Shown: positions 1 to 9,076 of the stretch, piece after piece | How positions within the stretch are numbered: the stretch's first letter is position 1 | Layout of the letters: the number at the start of each line of letters is the position of its first letter | Source: Massilia pinisoli | GTDB taxonomy: Bacteria; Pseudomonadota; Gammaproteobacteria; Burkholderiales; Burkholderiaceae_D | Direction: 5' to 3' | Length of the DNA stretch: 64,000 bases | Assembly (NCBI RefSeq): GCF_024753285.1 | Contig: NZ_JANUGW010000022.1 | Location: forward strand, 1 to 64,000 | Program-made: the position numbers and the translations under genes | Notes under the pieces: model-generated | What the model saw: the letters and a program-made list of their open reading frames with translations, nothing else | The model's database searches: none | Told to the model about the DNA's origin: nothing

Positions 1-40
1 AGTGCGTCAAACAAGTCGTCCGGCACTCGGCCGTTACAAA

Positions 41-79
41 CGAGAACGCCCTGCCGGCGCATGCCGACAGGGCGTTTCC
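41..79 (-). terminator. Probable clpB terminator
   Basis: A GC-rich hairpin with 9-bp arms (45-53 and 68-76) lies just downstream of the clpB stop codon. On the minus strand the stem is followed by TCTCGTTTG, so the U-tract is weak. The first 40 bases of the window hold nothing I recognise. Confidence 0.5.
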
Positions 80-93
80 ATGTCCACCGCAGA

Positions 94-2706
94 TTATTTG
101 GCCAGCTCGACGGCCGGCTCCTCGCCGAACACCAGTTGCCCGCCGCGCACGCCGACGTGGATCGTATCCTTCGGGCCGAATCGGCCGGCCAGAATGTCCT
201 TCGACAGCGGATTCTCGATCTGCTGCTGGATCGCGCGCTTGAGCGGCCGCGCGCCATACACGGGATCGAAGCCCGCTTCCGCGATCTTCTGCAGCGCCTC
301 GTCGCTGATGTCGAGCGCCATCTCCATTTTCTCGAGGCGCTGCTCCAGGTGCTTCAGCTGGATCTTCGCGATCGCACCGATGTTCTTCTCGTCGAGCGCG
401 TGGAACACGACGATCTCGTCGATCCGGTTGATGAACTCGGGGCGGAAATGGCCGCGCACCTCGGCCATCACGGCCATCTTGACGACGGCGGGCTCGTCCG
501 TTTCCATCGACTGGATCTTGTGCGACCCCAGGTTCGACGTCATCACGATCACCGTGTTCTTAAAGTCCACCGTGCGGCCCTGGCCATCCGTCATGCGGCC
601 GTCGTCGAGCGCCTGCAGCAGGACGTTGAACACGTCCGGATGCGCCTTCTCGATCTCGTCCAGCAGAATGACGCTGTACGGCTTGCGGCGCACGGCTTCC
701 GTCAGGTAGCCGCCCTCCTCGTAGCCGACATAGCCCGGCGGCGCGCCGATCAGGCGGGCCACGGAATGCTTCTCCATGAACTCGCTCATGTCGATGCGGA
801 TGAGCGCGTCTTGCGTGTCGAACAGGAAGTTCGCCAGCGCCTTGCACAGCTCCGTCTTGCCGACGCCGGTCGGGCCCAGGAACATGAACGAGCCGTACGG
901 ACGGTTCGGATCGGCCAGGCCGGCGCGCGAGCGGCGGATCGCGTCGGACACGGCCTCGATCGCCTCGTCCTGCCCCACGACGCGCTCATGCAGCTTCTCT
1001 TCGATGTGCAGCAGCTTGTCGCGTTCGCCCTGCATCATGCGGGCGACGGGGATGCCGGTCGCCCGCGACACGACTTCCGCGATTTCCTCGGCACCGACCT
1101 GCGTGCGCAGCAGCCGGGGCTTGCCATTCGCGTCCTCCGGCTGTTCGCCCGCAGCCTCCGCATCCTTCAACTGCTTCTCGAGCTCCGGCAGGCGGCCGTA
1201 CTGCAGCTCCGACACCTTCTGCCAGTTGCTCTGGCGCTTCGCCTCATCCATCTGCAGGCGGATGCGCTCGATCTCTTCCTTGATGTGCGTCGTGCCCTGC
1301 ACGGCCGCCTTCTCGGACTTGAGGATTTCCTCATAGTCGGCGTACTCGCGCTCCAGGCGGACGATCTCTTCATTGATCAGCTCCAGGCGCCGCTGCGAGG
1401 CCTCGTCCGTTTCCTTCTTGACGGCTTCGCGCTCGATCTTCAGCTGGATCAGGCGGCGGTCGAGCTTGTCCATCACTTCCGGCTTCGAGTCGATCTCGAT
1501 CTTGATCTTCGACGCGGCCTCGTCGATCAGGTCGATGGCCTTGTCGGGCAGGAAGCGGTCGGTAATATAACGGTGCGACAGCTCGGCCGCGGCGATGATC
1601 GCCGGGTCCGTGATCTCGACCTTGTGGTGCAGCTCGTACTTTTCCTGCAGACCGCGCAGGATGGCGATGGTCGCCTCCACGCTGGGCTCGTCGACCAAGA
1701 TCTTTTGGAAGCGGCGTTCCAGCGCGGCGTCCTTCTCGACGTATTTGCGGTACTCGTCGAGCGTGGTCGCGCCGATGCAGTGCAGCTCGCCGCGCGCCAG
1801 TGCGGGCTTCAGCATATTGCCCGCGTCCATCGCACCTTCGGCCTTGCCGGCGCCGACCATCGTGTGGATCTCGTCGATGAAGACGATCGTCATGCCTTCG
1901 TCGTGCGCCAGCTCCTTCAGCACGGCTTTCAGGCGTTCCTCGAACTCACCGCGGAACTTGGCGCCCGCCAGCAGCGCCGCCATGTCGAGCGACAGCACGC
2001 GCTTGCCCTTCAGCGAATCGGGGACTTCGCCGTTGACGATGCGCTGTGCCAGACCCTCCACGATCGCCGTCTTGCCGACGCCCGGTTCGCCGATCAGCAC
2101 GGGGTTGTTCTTCGTGCGCCGCTGCAGCACCTGGATGGCGCGGCGGATCTCGTCGTCGCGGCCGATCACGGGGTCGAGCTTGCCGTTGCGGGCCCGCTCC
2201 GTCAGGTCGAGCGTATATTTCTTGAGAGCTTCGCGCTGGCCCTCTGCGTCCTGCGAATTCACGGATTCGCCGCCGCGCACGGCGGAGATGGCGGATTCCA
2301 GCGCCTTGCGGGCGAGACCGTTCTCGCGCGCAAGGCGGCCCGCTTCGGACTTGTCTTCCGTGAAGGCCAGCAGCACCATCTCGCTCGACAGGAACTGGTC
2401 GCCGCGCCGCTGCGATTCGCGGTCGGCCAGGTTCAGCAGCGAGACGAGCTCACGGCCGACCTGCACGTCGCCGCCCGTGCCGGACACTTTCGGCAAGCGG
2501 TCGAACGCGGAGCGCAGCGCCGTCTGCAGGCTGCCCACGTTGACGCCGGCCCGCTGCAGCAGCGAGCGAGCGCCGCCGTCGCTCTGGCTCAGCAGGGCGG
2601 ACAGCAGGTGGACGGGTTCGATGTACTGGTTGTCGTTGCCGACGGCCAGGCTTTGCGCATCGGCGAGCGCTTCCTGGAGCTTGGTCGTCAATTTATCTTG
2701 GCGCAT
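94..2706 (-). CDS. clpB: ATP-dependent disaggregase ClpB
   Basis: Hsp100 chaperone that, with DnaK/DnaJ/GrpE, pulls polypeptides out of aggregates in the cytoplasm by ATP-driven threading. The 870-residue product has the full-length family layout. It has the Clp N-domain, a first AAA+ module with Walker A GEPGVGKT near residue 205, and a long coiled-coil middle domain (roughly residues 400-530). A second AAA+ module has Walker A GPTGVGKT near residue 609, and a ClpB D2 small domain closes the protein. The middle domain separates ClpB from ClpA and ClpC. The gene is monocistronic, diverges from the ClC channel gene, and is preceded by a sequence resembling a sigma-32 promoter. Identification is secure. 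Confidence 0.98.
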   Translation of the reverse strand: MRQDKLTTKLQEALADAQSLAVGNDNQYIEPVHLLSALLSQSDGGARSLLQRAGVNVGSLQTALRSAFDRLPKVSGTGGDVQVGRELVSLLNLADRESQRRGDQFLSSEMVLLAFTEDKSEAGRLARENGLARKALESAISAVRGGESVNSQDAEGQREALKKYTLDLTERARNGKLDPVIGRDDEIRRAIQVLQRRTKNNPVLIGEPGVGKTAIVEGLAQRIVNGEVPDSLKGKRVLSLDMAALLAGAKFRGEFEERLKAVLKELAHDEGMTIVFIDEIHTMVGAGKAEGAMDAGNMLKPALARGELHCIGATTLDEYRKYVEKDAALERRFQKILVDEPSVEATIAILRGLQEKYELHHKVEITDPAIIAAAELSHRYITDRFLPDKAIDLIDEAASKIKIEIDSKPEVMDKLDRRLIQLKIEREAVKKETDEASQRRLELINEEIVRLEREYADYEEILKSEKAAVQGTTHIKEEIERIRLQMDEAKRQSNWQKVSELQYGRLPELEKQLKDAEAAGEQPEDANGKPRLLRTQVGAEEIAEVVSRATGIPVARMMQGERDKLLHIEEKLHERVVGQDEAIEAVSDAIRRSRAGLADPNRPYGSFMFLGPTGVGKTELCKALANFLFDTQDALIRIDMSEFMEKHSVARLIGAPPGYVGYEEGGYLTEAVRRKPYSVILLDEIEKAHPDVFNVLLQALDDGRMTDGQGRTVDFKNTVIVMTSNLGSHKIQSMETDEPAVVKMAVMAEVRGHFRPEFINRIDEIVVFHALDEKNIGAIAKIQLKHLEQRLEKMEMALDISDEALQKIAEAGFDPVYGARPLKRAIQQQIENPLSKDILAGRFGPKDTIHVGVRGGQLVFGEEPAVELAK

Positions 2707-2749
2707 GTTGTTGATCCCTGTGTTTGGGTTGGATTTCGGATTGACACAC

Positions 2750-2778
2750 AGTTAGGGATGCCTTAGTGGCTTTTCAAG
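2750..2778 (-). promoter_or_regulatory. Putative sigma-32 (heat-shock) promoter of clpB
   Basis: On the minus strand CTTGAAA (2772-2778) is followed after 14 bases by CCCTAACT (2750-2757), about 45 bases before the clpB ATG. This fits the sigma-32 pattern CTTGAAA-N11-16-CCCCATNT with an imperfect -10 element. Control of clpB by RpoH is well established in proteobacteria; this exact site is inferred from the sequence. Confidence 0.55.
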
Positions 2779-2822
2779 ATGTGAACACGCGACAGGCAAA
2801 CGTTTAAAGTTGCTGCGCTACA

Positions 2823-4154
2823 ATGCCCGGCATGGGCCCTTCATTCCTCTCCAGACACTTCGACGAACAGCTGCGCTTGCTTCCCACAATGGCGAAATGG
2901 CTGCTGCTCGCACTCGCCGTCGGGCTGCTGTCCGGCACTGCCTCGGCGGTCTTCCTGTTCGCCCTCGACGTGGCGACGCAAACGCGCATCGGCCACCGCT
3001 GGCTCATCGCCCTGTTGCCGCTGGCCGGGTTCGCCGTCGGCTGGCTGTACCTGCGCTTCGGCAGCTCGGTCGAGGCCGGCAACAACCTGCTCATCGACGA
3101 AATCCATGACCCGAAAAAGGTGATTCCGCTGCGGATGGCGCCGCTCGTGCTCGGCGGGACGGTGATCTCGCACTTGTTCGGCGCGTCGGTCGGACGAGAA
3201 GGCACGGCCGTGCAGATGGGCGGCGCCCTCGCCGACCAGCTCACGCATGTGTTCAGGCTGAAACATGAGGACCGCCGCATCGTGCTGATGGCGGGCATCA
3301 GCGCCGGTTTCGCATCCGTGTTCGGCACGCCGCTGGCGGGCGCCATCTTCGGTCTCGAAGTCCTGGCGATCGGCCGGCTGCGCTACGACGCCCTGCTCGC
3401 CTGCCTGGCGGCCGCGATCGCGGGCGACCAGGTCTGCCTGCTGTGGAGCCATGCGCTGGGCATCCACCACACGCACTACGCGATCGGCGCCGTGCCCGCG
3501 CTGGCCGCGTGGCCGCTGATCGCCGTCGCGCTCGCGGGCGCCCTGTTCGGTCTGGCCGGCAAGCTGTTCGCGGATTGCACGCACGCGCTGTCGGGCTGGA
3601 TGAAGCGGCGCGTGCCGTACGGCCCGCTGCGCCCCCTGCTGGGCGGCATCGTCGTCGCCGCCGCCGTGCTGGCGCTGGGCGCGGACCGCTACATCGGCCT
3701 CGGCATCCCCACGATCCAGACCGCGTTCGCGCAGCCGCTGGCCCCGTGGGATTTCGCGGGCAAGATGGTGTTCACGATCGCGTCGCTGGGCAGCGGCTTC
3801 AAGGGCGGCGAGGTGACGCCGCTATTCTACATCGGCGCCACGTTGGGCAACGCGCTGGCGCCGCTGCTGCACGTGCCGTTCGCCTTGCTGGCCGGTGTCG
3901 GCTTCGTGGCCGTGTTCGCCGGCGCCGCGAACACGCCGATCGCGTCCACGTTGATGGCTATCGAGCTTTTCGGCGCGGAAGCGGGCGTGTTTGCGGCCGT
4001 CGGGTGCGTGCTGGCCTATCTGTTTTCCGGCCATACGGGCATCTACCGCGCGCAGCGCGTCGGCCAGCCCAAGCACCGGTGGATGGCATCGCTCCCGGCC
4101 GACACACGGCTGGCCGACCTGCCCGCGCGCCGCGAGCCGCCGCGCCAGCCGTAA
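2823..4154 (+). CDS. ClC-family chloride channel/antiporter
   Basis: Inner-membrane chloride channel or Cl-/H+ antiporter of the ClC family, 443 residues with about ten hydrophobic helices. The selectivity-filter signature GREGTAVQMGGA is present near residue 135, followed by the GxFxxP-like FGTPLAGAIFGLE segment. A second conserved loop, SGFKGGEVTPLFYIGA, lies around residue 325. There is no C-terminal CBS pair, so this is the short bacterial form. The start is uncertain: ATG codons occur at 2823, 2832 and 2889, and a TACAAT box overlaps the first. The gene is monocistronic and converges on the YiaA-like gene with a gap of 10 bp. Whether it is a channel or an exchanger cannot be settled from these motifs. 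Confidence 0.9.
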   Translation: MPGMGPSFLSRHFDEQLRLLPTMAKWLLLALAVGLLSGTASAVFLFALDVATQTRIGHRWLIALLPLAGFAVGWLYLRFGSSVEAGNNLLIDEIHDPKKVIPLRMAPLVLGGTVISHLFGASVGREGTAVQMGGALADQLTHVFRLKHEDRRIVLMAGISAGFASVFGTPLAGAIFGLEVLAIGRLRYDALLACLAAAIAGDQVCLLWSHALGIHHTHYAIGAVPALAAWPLIAVALAGALFGLAGKLFADCTHALSGWMKRRVPYGPLRPLLGGIVVAAAVLALGADRYIGLGIPTIQTAFAQPLAPWDFAGKMVFTIASLGSGFKGGEVTPLFYIGATLGNALAPLLHVPFALLAGVGFVAVFAGAANTPIASTLMAIELFGAEAGVFAAVGCVLAYLFSGHTGIYRAQRVGQPKHRWMASLPADTRLADLPARREPPRQP

Positions 4155-4164
4155 CGGGCGCGCG

Positions 4165-4590
4165 TCAAGCCTGCGATGCCACGGGTGCGGTGCCCGCCGC
4201 CGCCAGGTCGCGCACATTCTTCTGCACGGCCACGATGGCGAACAAGGTCAGCACGTACGACATCGCATAAAAACCTTTTTCGCTGGGCATCAGCGCGGCA
4301 TTCCACAACCCGACCGTGAGCAGGCCTAGTGCGGCGCTCAGCGACGTCCAGCACAGGCCGACGTACAATCCCGTCACCGGCAGGTTCTCGGCGCGGTCGC
4401 GCAACGTCTTTTGCAGCGACACGGCAGCAAAGCAGCCATACAACAGGATGGTCAGGTAATACCCCTTCTCGTTGAGCTGCATCGACGCATTCCACAAGCC
4501 GGCGAGGTAGGCAAGGATGCCGACGATCATGGCGCACCACGAAGCGCCAACGAAGGCGGGGCTCGGGCGTGCGGACTGTTGCTGGGTCAT
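4165..4590 (-). CDS. YiaA/YiaB-family inner-membrane protein
   Basis: Small membrane protein of 141 residues built from two copies of the YiaAB two-helix unit. Each copy has a hydrophobic segment, then a conserved WNA...EKGYY/EKGFY turn, a second hydrophobic segment and a basic L(Q)K..RD end (residues about 15-65 and 75-128). The internal duplication is visible by eye. E. coli YiaA has the same size and arrangement; its function is unknown. The gene stands alone, converging with the ClC channel gene. Confidence 0.85.
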   Translation of the reverse strand: MTQQQSARPSPAFVGASWCAMIVGILAYLAGLWNASMQLNEKGYYLTILLYGCFAAVSLQKTLRDRAENLPVTGLYVGLCWTSLSAALGLLTVGLWNAALMPSEKGFYAMSYVLTLFAIVAVQKNVRDLAAAGTAPVASQA

Positions 4591-4672
4591 GGCGTTCTCC
4601 GGTTAAAGAAAGATAGAACTTTGCCAGACTGCATCGCCAACACCTTGCGCGCAAGCGAACGACGGCGAGGTA

Positions 4673-5056
4673 TCAGGCGATGGCACGCCAGGTCGCGTAA
4701 CCCGCGACGCAGCAGCCGACCGAGCCCAGCAGGTGCACTGCGGCATGCGCCAGCGCCCAGCCGTAATGGCCGCGCTGCATGAGGACCATCGACTCGCCCG
4801 AAAAGCTGGAAAACGTCGTCAGACCGCCGAGAAAGCCCGTGATGACGAACAGGCGCCACGCGGGCGACAACGCCGGTGCCGTGTCGAAGAACCCGAGCGC
4901 CAGCCCGATCAGATAGCCGCCGAGGAGGTTGGCGACGAGCGTGCCCAGCTGGATGTGCGCATGCAGCTGGGAGAGGAAGATGGTGAGGCCCCAGCGCAGC
5001 CAGGCGCCCAGGGTGGCGCCGATGGCGACGGCGATCCAGCTCAGCGGCTGGCCCAC
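4673..5056 (-). CDS. crcB: Fluoride exporter CrcB/Fluc
   Basis: Small four-helix membrane protein (127 residues) that forms dimeric fluoride channels and protects the cytoplasm from F-. Family motifs are present: GATLGAWLRW in helix 1, NLLGGYLIGLALGF in helix 2 and TGFLGGLTTFSSFSGE in helix 3, which contains the polar phenylalanine-box region. I chose the GTG at 5056, which gives the normal family length and overlaps the end of moaE by 16 bp. The open frame continues upstream but that part is moaE read out of frame. The overlap implies translational coupling, and it leaves no room for a dedicated fluoride riboswitch directly before the gene. Confidence 0.9.
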   Translation of the reverse strand: MGQPLSWIAVAIGATLGAWLRWGLTIFLSQLHAHIQLGTLVANLLGGYLIGLALGFFDTAPALSPAWRLFVITGFLGGLTTFSSFSGESMVLMQRGHYGWALAHAAVHLLGSVGCCVAGYATWRAIA

Positions 5057-5511
5057 TTGGCCCGGGCCGCGTCGTCCGTCACGCGCGCGTCGACCCAGCG
5101 CGCCCCGTCCGGCGTCTGTTCCTTCTTCCAGAACGGCGCGTCGGTCTTGAGGTAATCCATGATGAATTCGCACGCGGCGAACGCCTCGCCCCGGTGCGCC
5201 GCCGTGCAGGCGACGAGGACGATCTGGTCCAGCGGCTGCATCGGTCCGATACGGTGGATGACGAGGACGCCGTACAGCGGCCAGCGCCCGCGCGCCTGTT
5301 CGACGATGTCGTGCAGCGCGCGCTCCGTCATGCCCGGATAATGCTCGAGCTCCAGTTCGGCGACGTTGGCGCCGTCGTTCATGTCGCGCACCGTGCCGAC
5401 GAAGCTGACGACGGCCCCCACGCGCGCATCGCCCGCGCGCAGCCGCGCGACCTCGGTGCTGAGATCGAAGTCGGCGCTCTGGACGCGGACGTCGGTCGTT
5501 TCCTTGTTCAC
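5041..5511 (-). CDS. moaE: Molybdopterin synthase catalytic subunit MoaE
   Basis: Large subunit of molybdopterin synthase, which transfers sulfur from MoaD thiocarboxylate to precursor Z (cPMP) in molybdenum cofactor synthesis. The 156-residue product has the conserved GAVVSFVGTVRD strand, the LELEHYPGM segment and the active-site region YLKTDAPFWKKE. The start is the GTG at 5511. It overlaps the DUF349 stop codon as GTGA and has GGAGGG just upstream. The open frame upstream of this point is DUF349 coding sequence in another frame. No moaD, moaA or moaC is adjacent, so the partner subunit must be encoded elsewhere. Confidence 0.93.
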   Translation of the reverse strand: MNKETTDVRVQSADFDLSTEVARLRAGDARVGAVVSFVGTVRDMNDGANVAELELEHYPGMTERALHDIVEQARGRWPLYGVLVIHRIGPMQPLDQIVLVACTAAHRGEAFAACEFIMDYLKTDAPFWKKEQTPDGARWVDARVTDDAARAKWASR

Positions 5512-8132
5512 TTGCCCTCCTTGGCCACACGCAGCGCGAGCTGCTCGATCCGCGACGCCGTGCGCGCGTCGACCAGCGCCGGCAGCGAGCACAGGTCGCG
5601 CAGCCGGGCCGTCGCGCCGTCGTGCGTGCCGCGGCCGCCGTGGCCGGACTTCAGCGACGACTGCAGCACTTCGACCTGCAGCTTCAACCGGTCGCGCGCG
5701 AATTCCGGACCGCTGTCGATGCCGGCGCCGATTTCCTGGCGCAGCAATTCGTGCAGCAGCTTGGCGCGGTTGTCTTCGAGCTGGCGCGCGTACGCGGCGC
5801 GCGCGTCCGGACTCGTGCGCAGCGCGGCCAACGCACTGTCGAAACGGGTGCGGAGCGTGCGCTCCATGTCGGCGTCCAGCGGCGGCAGCGCGGTCCAGCG
5901 AGCGTCCCAGTCGGCATCGGCGGCTTCGTGCGACGCGACGGCCTCTTCCAACTGCTGCACGAGGCGCAGCTTGTCGCGCAGCATGCCGGCCTGGGCGACG
6001 CCCGCTGCGCGGCGCGCCTGGTCGGCATGCTGCTGCACGAGCGCGACGGCCGCGTGGTAGCGTTTCTCGACGCGGGCTTCGTGTGTGCGCGGCACGGGGC
6101 CGATCGCCTGCCACTCGGCCTGCGCCTCGCGCAAGATCTTGCCGGCGGTGGCCGGCGTCACGTCGGCGGCGGCCGCTTCCAGACGGGCGCTGATGGCGTC
6201 CTTGGCGGCCTCGTGGGCGCGGCGCTCGATGTCGGCCTCGTGCATCGTTTCCTTGCGGCGCTGGAACACGTCGTCGCATACGGCCCGGAAACGCTGCCAC
6301 AGCGCCTGCTCGCTCTTGCGTTCCAGCGGCAGCGCGCGCGCATGCTCCTGCCAGCGCTGTTGCAGCGCGCGCATCGCGTCGATCGCATGGCGGTCGTGCG
6401 GATCGATGGCGGCCGCTGCCTCGATGATGGCTTCGCGCTCGGCCATCTCGCCCTTGCGCTGATGCTCGAGCGGGCCCTGCAAGGTGTTCAGTGCATCCGT
6501 GAACAGGGCGTCCAGGCGCTTCTTGTCCTTGCGGTCGATGGCGCCCAGGTGGCTCCACGCGAGGCGCAGGCGCTGCACCGTACCCGCCACGTGCTTCCAT
6601 TCCGCGCTGCCGTCGCGCAGGCGCGCGATCTCGGCCTGGGCTTCGTCGACGAGCGCCTGGCCACGCGCCGCGTTCGCATGGCGCTCGTCCGCCAGGTGGC
6701 GGAAGTGGGCGGCGGCCGGCGCATACGCGGCCGTGCACGCGGCGTCGAAACGCTCCCACAAGCTTTTCGGCGCGGCGCCGGACAGGCTGTCGAGCGCCTT
6801 CCAGCGGTCGCGCATGCTGCCCACCTTCTTGGCCAGTTCGCTCATCGCCAGGTTTTGCGTGGGCAAAGTTTCCACCGTCTTGATGAGTTCCTCGCGCGAC
6901 ACGTTGCCACCCCAGCGCGCCCAGTCGGACAGGCGCTTGAGCTCGGCGCGTAGATGGGCCAGTCGGTCGGACTGGGCCGGCGTGAGGCGCGTGCCCTTCT
7001 CGCGCGCTTCCTTCAGCGTCTTGTCGAGTTCGGCGGCGGCGCCGAGCGAACCTTGTTGCAACGCGGCTTCCATCGCGTCCATCGTGTCGATGAAATGCTG
7101 ATCGGCGCCGCGCGGCTTACCGTCCTTCGCGTCCTTGGCGGCCGGCTTGGCTCCAGGTGCGCCTTCCTGCTTCGGCTCCCTGGTCTCCTTCGGCTTGCGC
7201 TGCTCGGGCTGCGGCAACGTGGCCAGCAAGGCGTCGAAGCGGCGCTGCAGTTCGGCGCCCTGCTCGTCCGCCGGGAGCGGCGGCAGCGCTTTCCACTCGC
7301 GCCGCAGCGCGTCCGCATGCAACTCGGCGGGCGCCTTGGCTACCTGCGCATCGAGGAACGCTGCGCGCGCCGCCTGTGCAGCCCGGCCCGCTTCCTGCGT
7401 CTGCAGCCGTGCGCGCAGCTTCTGCATCTCGGCCGCGAATTCCGCCACGAGGGCGCGCGGCAACGACGGATGCTCCGGTGCGCGCAGCGCTTCGTCCTGT
7501 TCCTGCGCCAGTGCGTCGACGCGCTGGGCCAGCTCGGCCGCCGGCAGCCCGGCCCCGCCCAGCTGGCGCAGCGCGGCCACGCGGTCGATCATCGCGCGCT
7601 GCAGGGCCACCTGCGCTTCCAGGCGCTGGGCCAGCGCGGCGCGCGCCGCGTGGAATGTCGCGTCGAGCTCGGGCGCGACGATCACGGACCATTTGCGGTC
7701 GAGTTCGGCCACATGGTTCGGAGTCAGCAATGTCTCCTTGAGGAGGGATTCGGCCTGCTCGACGGCGGCCTGCGCGCGCCGGTGCTCGGCCTCGCGGTGG
7801 CGGTGCGCGTCGAGGCGGGATTGCATCAGCTTGGCGACGCGGCGGTCGGTATTGCGCATCGCGGCATGGACACGCTCGAGCTGCTCGGGGCTATGGACAA
7901 GCTCGGCGGCGGTCAGCCGCAGTTCGGAAAATTCGCATTGGAGAATGAATTCCACGGCGGCCGCTTCGTCAGCGCCGATCCGGCTCAGTTTTTCAGCCTG
8001 GACCGCACGTTGCTGATTGGGCGACTGTGCGGCGGGCGCAGATGGTTCCGCCTGCGCACCCGCCTGTGCGCCCTGCCCGGCCGGCTTGTCGCCGGGCTTG
8101 TCGCCCGGCCGCTTGAATAGGAACTCGAACAT
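5508..8132 (-). CDS. DUF349-domain coiled-coil protein
   Basis: Large cytoplasmic protein (874 residues) of helical, charge-rich composition. It has several DUF349-type repeats, recognisable by W..(I/L)G..(R/D)..(E/K) segments such as WQAIGPVPR, WSHLGAIDRKDKKR and WSVIVAPELDA. The N-terminus (about residues 8-45) is Ala/Gly/Pro/Gln-rich and probably disordered. A second low-complexity Lys/Glu/Pro stretch lies near residues 305-345. DUF349 proteins are widespread in Burkholderiales; their role is unknown, and any link to RNA or protein folding is inference. It heads a three-gene set with moaE (4-bp overlap) and crcB. A TATGAT box lies about 27 bp upstream. Confidence 0.85.
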   Translation of the reverse strand: MFEFLFKRPGDKPGDKPAGQGAQAGAQAEPSAPAAQSPNQQRAVQAEKLSRIGADEAAAVEFILQCEFSELRLTAAELVHSPEQLERVHAAMRNTDRRVAKLMQSRLDAHRHREAEHRRAQAAVEQAESLLKETLLTPNHVAELDRKWSVIVAPELDATFHAARAALAQRLEAQVALQRAMIDRVAALRQLGGAGLPAAELAQRVDALAQEQDEALRAPEHPSLPRALVAEFAAEMQKLRARLQTQEAGRAAQAARAAFLDAQVAKAPAELHADALRREWKALPPLPADEQGAELQRRFDALLATLPQPEQRKPKETREPKQEGAPGAKPAAKDAKDGKPRGADQHFIDTMDAMEAALQQGSLGAAAELDKTLKEAREKGTRLTPAQSDRLAHLRAELKRLSDWARWGGNVSREELIKTVETLPTQNLAMSELAKKVGSMRDRWKALDSLSGAAPKSLWERFDAACTAAYAPAAAHFRHLADERHANAARGQALVDEAQAEIARLRDGSAEWKHVAGTVQRLRLAWSHLGAIDRKDKKRLDALFTDALNTLQGPLEHQRKGEMAEREAIIEAAAAIDPHDRHAIDAMRALQQRWQEHARALPLERKSEQALWQRFRAVCDDVFQRRKETMHEADIERRAHEAAKDAISARLEAAAADVTPATAGKILREAQAEWQAIGPVPRTHEARVEKRYHAAVALVQQHADQARRAAGVAQAGMLRDKLRLVQQLEEAVASHEAADADWDARWTALPPLDADMERTLRTRFDSALAALRTSPDARAAYARQLEDNRAKLLHELLRQEIGAGIDSGPEFARDRLKLQVEVLQSSLKSGHGGRGTHDGATARLRDLCSLPALVDARTASRIEQLALRVAKEGK

Positions 8133-8250
8133 GATGAAATCGCACTTCCAAAATCGCCATCATAGCAAAAGAACCCTGATGGCCCCGTAACGCCAGCCCT
8201 GCGCGTGCGAGCAACATGTCCGTCGCGGTCCGATGAACGGCGAGCGAAAA

Positions 8251-8871
8251 TCAGTGGGCGGCGGTGAGCGCCGCGTGCCGCCGCCCGAACTCCGGCTGCA
8301 GCGGGTCGCGCCCGCGGGAGTCGCGGCCCGCCGCCGGCATCCCGCGCCGGGCAAGGCGCGCATCGCCGCGGTGTTCCTGCGCGTGCGCGTCGTGGGCGAG
8401 CATCAGGTTGGCGATCGCGAACCATGCATCGCCGCCGACGGCCGCGCGGGCCAGCGGGAACAGCTCGTGTTCCTCGCGCTCCAGGCGGCGGCGCAGCGCG
8501 CCGACGCAGGATTCGACGGCATCGCAGAACGCGTCGCGCGGCACCGGGTGGTCGGCCGGGCCGACGCAAGCTTCGGCCGCCCCCATCGCCAGGGCGGCTT
8601 GGCCGCTGAGCCGCTCGAGGTCGGCCAGCAGGCCGTCGGCGGCCGCGGTACTGCGGCGCAGCGCGGGCACGAGGAATTTGTCGAGCTTGCGCCAATGGCA
8701 GTTGTCGTAGGCCTGGCGCAGCGCCCCGCACAACTGGGCCGCCCGGCCGGCGGCGAGCGTGCTGAAGTCGGCCGGCAGCGCGCGCAGCTCGTCGAGCAGC
8801 GACTGCAAGGCGGCGCGCACCGTGGTCTGTTCGACAGACAGCGCGACGAGGGTATAAGTCGATGTCAGCAT
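8251..8871 (-). CDS. Hemerythrin-like HHE domain protein
   Basis: Helical protein of about 206 residues that resembles the hemerythrin HHE cation-binding family. It has an N-terminal helix starting LTSTYTLVALSVEQ, helices with LRQAYDNCHWRKLDKFLVPALRR, and an LEREEHELFPLA segment where the metal-ligand E/H residues are expected. A late LAHDAHAQEHRGD run supplies more His. A ligand-by-ligand match to a di-iron site cannot be confirmed by eye. I placed the start at the ATG at 8871; the frame is open to 8922. The C-terminal 40 residues are Arg-rich and look disordered. Confidence is moderate for the family and low for any oxygen- or NO-sensing role. Confidence 0.6.
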   Translation of the reverse strand: MLTSTYTLVALSVEQTTVRAALQSLLDELRALPADFSTLAAGRAAQLCGALRQAYDNCHWRKLDKFLVPALRRSTAAADGLLADLERLSGQAALAMGAAEACVGPADHPVPRDAFCDAVESCVGALRRRLEREEHELFPLARAAVGGDAWFAIANLMLAHDAHAQEHRGDARLARRGMPAAGRDSRGRDPLQPEFGRRHAALTAAH

Positions 8872-9076
8872 TCGGTCTCCACTATTATCCGCACCGCCGG
8901 ACAGCACCCCGCCGCAGGCCATGCGCGGCGCGATGCAGGAATCCGGTGGGAGCGTCGTTGACAGGCCTGGTTGTCGCGGGCGTCGTGCGCCCTTTTGGTT
9001 GTCGTCGGCCTGAAGGAAGGTCTAGTGTAAGGAGGCGAACCGGATGCGCGTTTGATTTATCACAAACGGCGCCGGC

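Noticed and set aside
5041..5060. A fluoride riboswitch before crcB
   Set aside because: The crcB start lies inside moaE, leaving no leader for a crcB-motif RNA.
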